Origin: Chloranthus sessilifolius
Lineage: Eukaryota; Streptophyta; Magnoliopsida; Chloranthales; Chloranthaceae
Assembly: GCA_021018995.1 (NCBI GenBank)
Contig: CM037585.1
Span: 68,636,646 to 68,700,645, forward strand
DNA length: 64,000 bases
Reading direction: 5' to 3'
Below are positions 56,424 through 64,000 of the stretch, piece by piece. The notes below the pieces were generated by a model, which saw only the letters and a program-made list of their open reading frames with translations, made no database searches and was not told the DNA's origin. Each line of letters starts with the position of its first letter. Positions within the stretch are counted from its first letter, which is position 1. The translations under genes and the position numbers were made by a program.

Positions 56424-56938
56424 TCCTATCGAGAAATTATATGAAGACTTTGATAGGAGCTGAGAGCTAAAAAGGGAGGAATTCATGCAGTTGGAAAGGT
56501 TTCGATAGGATTTGAAGGTAGAGAAAGGATGGATTCGTGTGGATTGAGGAGTTCGATAGGATCTAAGAACCTATCGAGTAGCTGAAAGAAAGGAAGAAAC
56601 CATCCTATCGAAAGCCTGTCTGAGGTGTAAGGGGAACCTATCGAATGGTTTCCTGAACCTATCGAAATGGAGACGTTGGAACAGAACTTACCGAAGGGTG
56701 CTTGAGCCTTTCGATAGGAGTGAGAGCAATCATATCAGAATGATGACATGTAGAGCTGGACCTATCGAAATGGTCCTCCAACCTGTCGAATGCTCCAGGC
56801 AAAGGGCTGAGAATGCTGAAGCTTTAAGAGAAGGCTCATCCTATCAGAACCTATGAAGAGATCTGAGAACCTAGCGAAATGACCAAAAAGCTCCCTTTAA
56901 ACTTGTCGGAAGCTTCCTCAACCTGTCGAAATCGTGTG
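56424..56938. repeat. CCTATCGAAA motif array in the Athila-like LTR
   Basis: About eighteen copies of CCTATCGAAA, TTTCGATAGG or one-base variants (CCTGTCGAA, CCTAGCGAA), in both orientations, 20-40 bases apart, upstream of the LTR TATA box. Confidence 0.85.
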
Positions 56939-57140
56939 AAGAACTTCTCAGAAAGTAGGTTGTTCACATGCTGCAACTTGGTGACCTGTTGCACACAAAC
57001 TGAGGCACATTGGTGACCGGCACGATGATCTAAAAGATGCCCTAGGAAACCCTAACCAACCCACATGCTCTGACAAAACTCTAACAAACTCTGAGGACCT
57101 TCTAGAAGGGAATATTGGCGGAAAAAATAAGAGAGAAAGC

Positions 57141-57148
57141 TATATATT
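57141..57148 (+). promoter_or_regulatory. LTR TATA box
   Basis: TATATATT about 200 bases downstream of the CCTATCGAAA array and followed by a purine-rich leader. It is the likely core promoter of the Athila-like LTR. Confidence 0.5.
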
Positions 57149-57610
57149 GAGATCCCCAATTGCAATTGGTGGAGATCGAGATTTGGATCAAATTCTGGAG
57201 ATCAGAGCTTACAGCGAAATTCTATTTTCCCTCTTTTAGCTCAACTATGGTTGGCTAATTCCCTAGGAGCAGCGAGGAGAGAGGTTAGATCTGTAATTGG
57301 GTAAGGTTGAGAGTGTTATTGTGGGTTAATTGCTACACAGACTACAGATCTGAGAGCATTTCATTGTAGAGCGAGTTTCATTGCAGTGTAAATGTTATTT
57401 TTACTGTTTTATTTTCAATCTATAGTACCTTTGGTTTCATTTGGTGCTCGATTGGATTTGTGTAGAGGAGTCTGTTGATCAGCTCACCCAGTTAACTGGT
57501 AGACCTCTTGGATACCATTTGATCTCCCTAGATCTGATATCCCTGCAATTTCTTGTGTCTGTGCCCTGAAAATTACAACATCTGTAGTGGTTTTAATGCT
57601 CTGGTTGAAA

Positions 57611-57835
57611 CCTTTGGTTTGAAAGAATTCCCTAGGATGATCTGTGACCATTAGAGTGGACAGATCATAGCCTTAAGATCAGTCCAATCTCTGGTTTCAA
57701 TTAGATTCTTCTACCATAAACCTTTAGATTGGATGAAGTATATAGGATGGTTTGTGACCATTGAAGTGGACAGACCATAGCCTTAAGATCAGTTAAATCC
57801 TTTGGTTTAGAGTGGAATCTTCTACCCTGCAGCTG
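57611..57835 (+). repeat. Tandem duplication of about 110 bp in the LTR
   Basis: A unit with cctttggtttgaaagaattc, gtgaccattagagtggaca and agccttaagatcag is repeated once, with roughly 80% identity by eye. Confidence 0.8.
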
Positions 57836-58271
57836 TGTTTGTAGCCAATTGAGGGATTTGCGTGCTTTGAACCCCTGTAACATGATCAGCTCAACCTGAT
57901 TGCAGTAAGACCAATCGCCAAGTTGCTCTTCTCCATTTTCTGTTTTTAAACCCTCACACTTGCAAGATCTAGATCTCTGGACTCGGTCTCAGTTAGTTTG
58001 CATTTCAAGTGTAGTTTAGTTCAAGTGACAACCCTTTTAACCTCTCCCCTTTCTTTTAGCTAACCTAGTATTAGATAGGGTGCCAGATCTCTTACAGATC
58101 TGGAGATTTACCATATTTGGAACTCATCTCCCTGTGGACATTCCCTTACTTACTCTTTTAAAACTTGCTACAATAGGCCCTGAATACTTGCAGGTCTGTG
58201 TGTGTGATCTGCCTTGAATTGAGTGAATTTAAACCCCTTTTTGTAGGCAAGGCAATTTGCCAATAAGTTTT

Positions 58272-58289
58272 TGGCGCCGCTGCTGGGGA
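58272..58289 (+). other. Primer binding site (tRNA-Asp type)
   Basis: TGGCGCCGCTGCTGGGGA closely matches the tRNA-Asp primer site TGGCGCCGTTGCCGGGGA used by Athila/Tat-group plant retrotransposons. Confidence 0.9.
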
Positions 58290-58640
58290 GGTGTTTTTGA
58301 AATTGGTAGATCTAAGTTTGATTTAGTTTAGAGCATAGATCTGCAGTAGTTTGTTTGATATTTTCACTAACTCTGTTTATAAGTTTTGTTATTTTCCAGT
58401 ATTTTGTTTGTATTTCATCAGATCTGAAGCTGCTGCGAAAGAGGAGCATTGTGCTAGAGGCTGCTCTTGAGTTTGCATCCCTCTACTCCCCTTTATTTTC
58501 AGATCTGTTAATTTATAGATTCAGTAGTCATTTATTTTTGTTCCTGTTTGTTGTGTTTGAAGATTTGCTCTGCATTAGATCTTGAGTGGTGTATGTTTGG
58601 GAGAAGAACTCTCCAACCTTAGATTGTCCCATTAAATCCA

Positions 58641-60182
58641 ATGGTTGAAAGGCTTCTCAGATTTAGACAAACTCTACTCACATCTGTTGCAGCTGCATTT
58701 TCTGAAATGGGTGAGCAACAACAGCCTAGATCCCTCAAGGAATTTAATGCACCAGGGGTTTATAATTCCCCCTTCTGCATTCAATTCCCAGCTTCTCAAG
58801 TAAATTATGAAATAAAGTCTTCCATAATCCAGATGCTACCCTCATTTTATGGTCTGACCAAAGAGGATCCTTATAAGCTTATTGATGAATTCTTAGGACT
58901 CTGCACCACTTTCAACATCATAGGTTTGGGGGAGGAGGCAACCAGGATGAGACTCTTTCCTTTTTCATTGAAGGATAGAGCCAGGACCTGGTTGTCAATG
59001 CTTCCACCCAACAGCATTCAATCCTGGAGTGACCTTCAATGTCAGTTTTTGGTCAAATTCTTTCCCATGTCTAAAACAAGCCAGTTGAGGAAGGGCATCA
59101 TCTCATTTGCCCAAGATCTAACTGAGGATTTTCACCAAGCTTAGGAGAGATTCAAGGAACTCTTAAAGAAATGCCCCCACCATCAAATCCCTGAATGGCA
59201 ATTAGTTCAAAGTTTTTATCAAGGGATTGATTCGAAAAGCAGAGACATGGTAGATACTTCTTGTGGTGGCACCTACCTCCATAAAACTGTTGAGGAGGCC
59301 TGGGAGTTGTTTGATATCATTAGTGAGAACTCCATATAGAGGGAGACCTTGTCTAGAGACTTAGATCCTCCTAGATTGGTGCAAGAGAATACCATCAGAT
59401 GGAAGATGTTTGAGGTAAATGTGCAAAGTGATTTGGAGAGGAAAGTGGACAGCTTGACACTGAAATTTGATAAGCTCATAGGAGCAATGCAATCACCCAT
59501 GGCTGTTAGGGTGGAGGAGGCATGTGCTATATGCCAGTCTCCTACCCACCCCATTGAAGAATGCCCATCAGCTGTCCAGTTTCCAGATTTTGTTACAGAG
59601 CATGTGGCTGCCACTCAGTCCTATGGGCAACAACCTGCTACTGGGTACCAATGGAGGAACCACCCCAACTTGAGGTGGAGACAAGATGCCTACCCAAACC
59701 ACCAGCAGCAGCAACAGCAGCCCATGCCCTACAAAAATGCTCAACCCTACCACCAAAGTTATGTTTTAAAGCCTCATTACCAGCAGCCCATGACCCAGCC
59801 TGTGGGCCAGCCTGTGCAGCAACCTGCACCCCCTTCAGCTGTGAGATCACCTTCTTTCGAGGAACAAGTTCTGACCTTACTGCAGAATTTGGGTCCCTTA
59901 ACTCAAACTGTGCACTCTCACTGCCAAAGCATTAAAAAGATAGAAGACCGTCTTGGTCAGCTGTCTAATGCTTTGACTAAGAGAGAGGAAGGGAGGCTAC
60001 CTAGCCAACTACTGGATAACCCAAGGCGACAATATGTAGTGGGTGAAGTTTCCTCCACCTATGAGGAAGCCAAATCCATTACTACATTAAGAAGTGGAAG
60101 GCTGGTGGATAACCAAGTTGGCTGTGAGACTTTGAGAAATTTTGAAAAAGGCAAAGAGGTGATTTTCGAAAGGACACAATAA
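58641..60182 (+). pseudogene. gag of the Athila-like element
   Basis: The frame from ATG 58641 starts MVERLLRFRQTLL. The capsid domain includes FPASQVNYEIKSSIIQMLP, then DRARTWLSMLPPNSIQSW, LVKFFPMSK and FKELLKKCPHHQIPEWQLVQ, with a TAG at 59142 and another at 59337 interrupting one frame. The C-terminal part has the zinc knuckle CAICQSPTHPIEEC (about 59521-59562), a Gln/Pro-rich stretch (59695-59830) and ITTLRSGRLVDN (about 60079), a word typical of Athila gag. Gag packages element RNA in virus-like particles. The two stops and the terminal TAA at 60180 make it a pseudogene, though otherwise well preserved. Confidence 0.88.
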
Positions 60183-60549
60183 GGGCCACCAGTGGTGGAC
60201 ATGAAGGGGCGACCAAATGAGAAGAAAGAGGATAATGATGATCCTTAAGAAAAGATAAAAATAAAAAAGAAAGATGACCAATTGGCTAAGGCTGCAAATG
60301 AGGGAGCAATCCCACATTTGCCATTTCTTAAAGCATTGCAAACACCACCCCTTTCAATAAAGGGCAAGGTAAAATAGAGGAAATGATGGAAACTTTTAAG
60401 CAAGTAAAGATCAACTTGCCTTTACTTTATGCAATTAAATAAGTTCGAGCCTATGCTAAGTTTCTGAAGGAGTTATGCACTCATAAAAGATAATCTAGGA
60501 TACACTTATCCAAGAAGGTTTTTTCAGCAGAAAAGGTAAAGCAAATTCT

Positions 60550-61054
60550 GTCTATTGCTACCCCCACAAAACTTCAAGACCCTGGAGTGCCCACTATCCC
60601 CTGCATCATTGGGGATCATAAAATTGAGAATGCCTTATTGAATCTGGGAGCTAGTGTGAATTTACTGTCATATACAGTATATGAGAAGCTGGGCTTAGGA
60701 GAGTTGAAGCCCACACATGTGGTCTTGCAATTGACTGACAGATTTGAAAGGAAGCCTCTAGGGGTCATTAAAGATGTCCTGGTGGGAGTTGACAAGTTCT
60801 TTTACCCTGCTGACTTTTTGGTCCTAGACATGGAGCCAAGCAAATGTGTTTCTTCCATACCTGTGATTCTAGGCAGGCTCTTTTTGGCCACTGCTAATTC
60901 CTATATACAATGCAGGTCAGGTGTCATGGAAGTCTCCTTTGGCAACATGAAAGTAAAGCTGAATGTGTACAACATAGCTCATCAACCCCCTCTAGATGAG
61001 GCCTGTTTTTCCATTGATGTACTAGAGGAGGCTATGCATGAAAATCCGCATTAG
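60550..61054 (+). pseudogene. Protease domain of the Athila-like element
   Basis: Encodes PGVPTIPCIIGDHKIENALL, then NLGASVNLLSYTVYEKLGLG, where Athila proteases have DLGAS; Asn replaces the catalytic Asp (codon AAT at about 60640). The domain ends normally near VILGRLFLATANSYI (about 60868-60912). It is separated from gag by stops (60180, 60246, 60377, 60440, 60491). No reverse transcriptase, RNase H or integrase follows: by 61200 the sequence becomes noncoding, then the accessory-ORF promoter begins. The element is therefore internally deleted. Confidence 0.85.
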
Positions 61055-61471
61055 CTGATGCAGGGCAATGTTTGGTTCACAAATACAAAACAACAGCTAG
61101 GGAATGGACATTTGCTGCAGAAAAGATCCATGAAAGGTACCAAGTTTGATGAGCCTGAGGAGACCATGGACCTTCAAGATCCTCTAGATTAGCCCCTGAA
61201 GTTCAGTATGTATCATATGTACCATACTTTGCTTTTGTTTTAGGTGTTTACTTTGTTGTTGATCGATTTTTTATTTTTTTCTGTAATAAAAACTGCCATG
61301 CTAAATACTAGGCCATCATTTCAATATTACCAGCTATCCTGAGATAATGGTAGCTTGTCCACAAGAGAAACAAACTGTAGAGCGACCACGATGAAGAAAT
61401 CTGCGAGTCTTTGAAATTTGAGAGTGCCCATGACCTTATGTGGGTTTTAGGAGCTCTCAATAAGTCAAGTT

Positions 61472-61697
61472 CACCTTTCGTTAGGTCACATGGTGATTTC
61501 GACAGGATATATGATGGTTTCGATAGACACTGAGGCCTATCGGAAGGATGGTTCCACCTATCAGGATCCTATCGAATCATCCCTTTTGAAAGCTTTGTCA
61601 GCTAAGCTTTCGACAGGACGCATGAACCTATTGAAAACATCCTATTCATCCTATCGAAATCGTATTTCATCCCTTATATACCTATCGATAGGTCATT
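61472..61697. repeat. CCTATCGAAA motif array upstream of the second accessory ORF
   Basis: About ten copies of the LTR motif (TTTCGACAGG, TTTCGATAGA, CCTATCGGAA, CCTATCGAAA) and one perfect palindrome, CCTATCGATAGG (61681-61692), surround a TATA-like sequence at 61675. It is the same motif as in this element's LTR. Confidence 0.87.
61675..61681 (+). promoter_or_regulatory. TATA box of the second accessory ORF
   Basis: TATATAC lies within the array. It is followed by a CT-rich leader (61725-61770) and a possible donor, GGGGTAAGTTG (about 61908), before the ATG at 62004. This looks like an internal promoter separate from the LTR. Confidence 0.5.
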
Positions 61698-62003
61698 TGT
61701 GCCTCATTCCCTACCCTCTGCAAAACCCAAGCTCTCTTCTTCTCTCTTTCGCCTCCCTCTTTCTCCACTAAATCCTCGCAGAACCTTCAGCTATTCAGTC
61801 TGCCATTTCGTAAGTGCATTGAGCTTGCGCAGAGGAGCATTTTGCATTTGATTTTGGAGAAATTGGAGTTGTGCATTGCGATATTTGTTAAACCCTAGGA
61901 ATTTTGGGGTAAGTTGCCTTCCCACCACCAATCTGTTGTTGTTCTAATTGTTAAACTCTATATTCCATTACAAGTTGGTGAGTGAGCAATCCCTGAGAGC
62001 AAA

Positions 62004-64000
62004 ATGGCTGAGCTTGAGGAAACCCTAGCAAACCTACTCCGGAGACCAGCTGCTTCTACCCCCAAATCTTTTAAAAAATCGAAGCCAGCTTCCAAACCAC
62101 CTGTTAAGAGGAAGCTCTCTGAAGAGACACCCAAGAAGGCCCCTAAAGTCAAGAAAGCCAAAGCTGTCAAAATTCAGGAGCCTGAGGTGGAAACACCCTT
62201 AGAGGGAGTTTCTCCCATTGCGGAAACACCTTTGCCCACCCGTGACAGACCACCTACAATAGAGCTTCCAGCTGGGTTAACTACCCCCAATGAGTTTGTA
62301 GAGAATTTGAGTCTTGTCCTTGAGACAGACTTTGATCTGACATACTTTGCCAACATTGGGGAGTGCCAGGAGACATTGGAATATTTGAAGAAAGAAGGTT
62401 TGTTGCCCCTGCTTTCACCCTTGAAGGAAAATGTGTACCCTAGGTTGGTGAAATTATGGTACCAGAACTTGACAAAGAAGGTGGTGCTTGGGGCTGAGGA
62501 TGTACTAGAAATCTTGATTGATGACTGGAGGCTAATTGTCGATTGCAGAGACATTGGGATGGCTTTGGGAGTCCCATATCAATTTGACTCCACCAGAGCT
62601 GAGGGAGCACCTATAGGGGCTACATTTAGGGAAATGGCTAAACAGATTACTAATGGAATAGTGGGCTCTGGTGAATCCCTGATGAGAAGAGACCTCCATC
62701 CTACCCTAAGACTCATTGATACCATTTTGAGGAAAAATGTCTATGTCACTGGGCATTGCAAGAGAGAAGGGCTCCATTAGTGGATGTCCTATACTACTGT
62801 TCAAAGGGGCAATTTGTGAATGCACCTAAGCTGATTTTTGAAATAATGGTGGACATCAATGACAAGGTACTGAAGAGACGAGCTTTTGTTAAGGGAGGAG
62901 GTCTGCCCTTCTGCAAACTCATCACATGTCTGCTCAAGACTCGAAAGTATGTGATCAAGAGAAATGAGCCAATGGAAAAGCTGAACACAAAAATATATGG
63001 AAAGCAGGAATGGTCCACCAGCCTCACCTTGATTAAGAAGAGTAAGCCAGCTGGAATGGAGGAGGCTGAGAAGGTACCCACTACCGTGGCAACAGATCTT
63101 CCTACCGAGATACCCTCATCCATCCCTTCACCTACCATACTTGTCCCATTACCTACACCTCCACCCACATTGCCTTTTCCCTTTGTATCAGTCCCCCCTC
63201 CAACAAACCCCTTTCCACCCACCTTTGAACCAGTTTTACCTTCACTCGCCACTCAGGTCTTCCAACCTGAAGTTCTTGAACCTCCCACATTCTTCGAGCT
63301 TACCCCTACCATGTCTTCTCCACCCATTAACCAACCCATTTCTGATTTCCCCCCTCCGAAACCCCCTCTGCATACACAGGGTGTGGATTAGTTCACCACT
63401 ACTGGGTTCACTGCCCTCATGACTTCAATTGTGGAGGATGTTGCTCATGAGTACACTCCACTTCCTGACTCCCCACGCCCCACTCCTCATTTTAACCATG
63501 CACCCTCCTCTCCTTTCCATCCCATTCCAACACCTGTCCCCTCTACCCCCACCATGCCTGACACTTTCACCCAAATTCTCTCACTCCTATAGTCCATTCA
63601 ATCTCAATTGACCATAAACACCGACAACCAAGCCATCATGAGCTCTTGCCTCAAATCAATTCAATCCACCCTTACCCCATCCTCTTCAGCTCCTCAACCC
63701 CCTCCCACTTCCCCTCTTTCACCTATCCACGTACCCATCCATTTATCTCCTCCTTCACCCATAGCTTCACCACCCCTTGCTGCTACCCAGTCTGAAGAGG
63801 TTATAGCCCCATCTCTCCCCATACCTTCCTCAGCACCATCTATTCTCCCTTCATCACCAGCTATAATTGCTTCTACAGTGGCTACATCTCCTATCACCTA
63901 CTCCCCCCTCGCTCTCCACCTGTTTTCAAAGATGCCTCCACCCAAATTGATCCATGGGAGGATCTTGTTCTCTCGACCCCCTCCTCTTCATCCACTACAC
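62004..64000 (+). pseudogene. Accessory ORF of the Athila-like element (runs off the window)
   Basis: ATG 62004 starts MAELEETLANLLRRPAAS. A Lys-rich, bipartite nuclear-localisation-like stretch follows (PPVKRKLSEETPKKAPKVKK, about residues 32-55). The middle domain (LKENVYPRLVKLWYQNL; RLIVDCRDIGMALGVPY; DLHPTLRLIDTILRKNVYVT) corresponds to the domain in the gypsy accessory ORF at 36228. A frameshift near 62760 moves the reading to the 62756-63391 frame (LKRRAFVKGGGLPFCKLIT), and a long Pro/Ser/Thr-rich tail continues with stops at 63389 and 63590 to the window end. Likely a nuclear protein from its charge; function unknown. Confidence 0.7.

Larger units (their letters stand above)
56146..58261 (+). 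repeat. 5' LTR of an Athila-like retrotransposon (left end approximate)
   Basis: The right end is set by the tRNA-Asp primer site at 58272, with a CA at 58260-58261. The left end cannot be proved because the 3' LTR lies beyond the window; TG at 56146 is a guess. Inside: a CCTATCGAAA motif array (56424-56938), a TATA box (57141), a GA-rich leader, and a tandem duplication of about 110 bp (57611-57835). Confidence 0.6.

Overview
The window is a plant nuclear genome segment, most likely from a eudicot. It has spliceosomal introns, a plant-type GH81 beta-glucanase, fragments of recognisable plant genes (UDP-xylose synthase, BRAHMA, ribophorin I, PTI1-like kinase), and typical plant transposons (CACTA, Mutator-like, Ty3/gypsy with tRNA-Met or tRNA-Asp primer sites, LINE, SINE). 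Most of it is nested transposon DNA. The only intact host gene is the GH81 gene at 50292-52490 on the minus strand.

Layout. 1-1123 and 12059-13330 are decayed LTR-like DNA split by a complete CACTA element (1124-12058, 3-bp duplication AAC). The CACTA carries exon fragments of four unrelated host genes, all on the plus strand, plus LINE, SINE and foldback insertions. 13582-15480 is a remnant of a DUF1985-type Mutator gene with degenerate tandem repeats. 15835-25643 is a complete Mutator-like element (9-bp duplication CAAAAGAAT, about 83-bp terminal inverted repeats) with a decayed mudrA-type transposase on the minus strand facing a decayed DUF1985/Ulp1-protease gene on the plus strand. About 26.08-42.05 kb is an old LTR, split by a complete but decayed Ty3/gypsy element at 28253-40545 (duplication ATATG, LTRs of 2357 and 2452 bp). 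That element has gag, protease, RT, RNase H, integrase and an extra ORF before the 3' LTR. 44766-48194 is a solo LTR of the same family as the split LTR, in the opposite orientation (duplication CTAAA). 50292-52490 is GH81. About 56.1-64.0 kb is the 5' part of an Athila-like element with gag and protease, no RT or integrase, and an accessory ORF with its own apparent promoter; it runs off the window.

Most interesting pattern. Six different element families here each carry their own array of short, CG-containing palindromic motifs, confined to noncoding DNA: AATCGATATCGATT every 22 bp in the Mutator element, CGACCGGTCG in the gypsy element, CGATCGATCG in the solo-LTR family, CCTATCGATAGG in the Athila-like element, GAAGCGCTAGCGCTTC in the DUF1985 remnant, and AAGCGCTTAATT in the 12.8-13.2 kb LTR. 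In both LTR retrotransposons the element's own motif occurs in the LTR and again just upstream of the TATA box of the accessory ORF. This is what would be expected if accessory proteins recognise element-specific sites, by analogy with the VANC proteins and short motifs of Arabidopsis VANDAL transposons. The arrays are seen directly; the function is inference.
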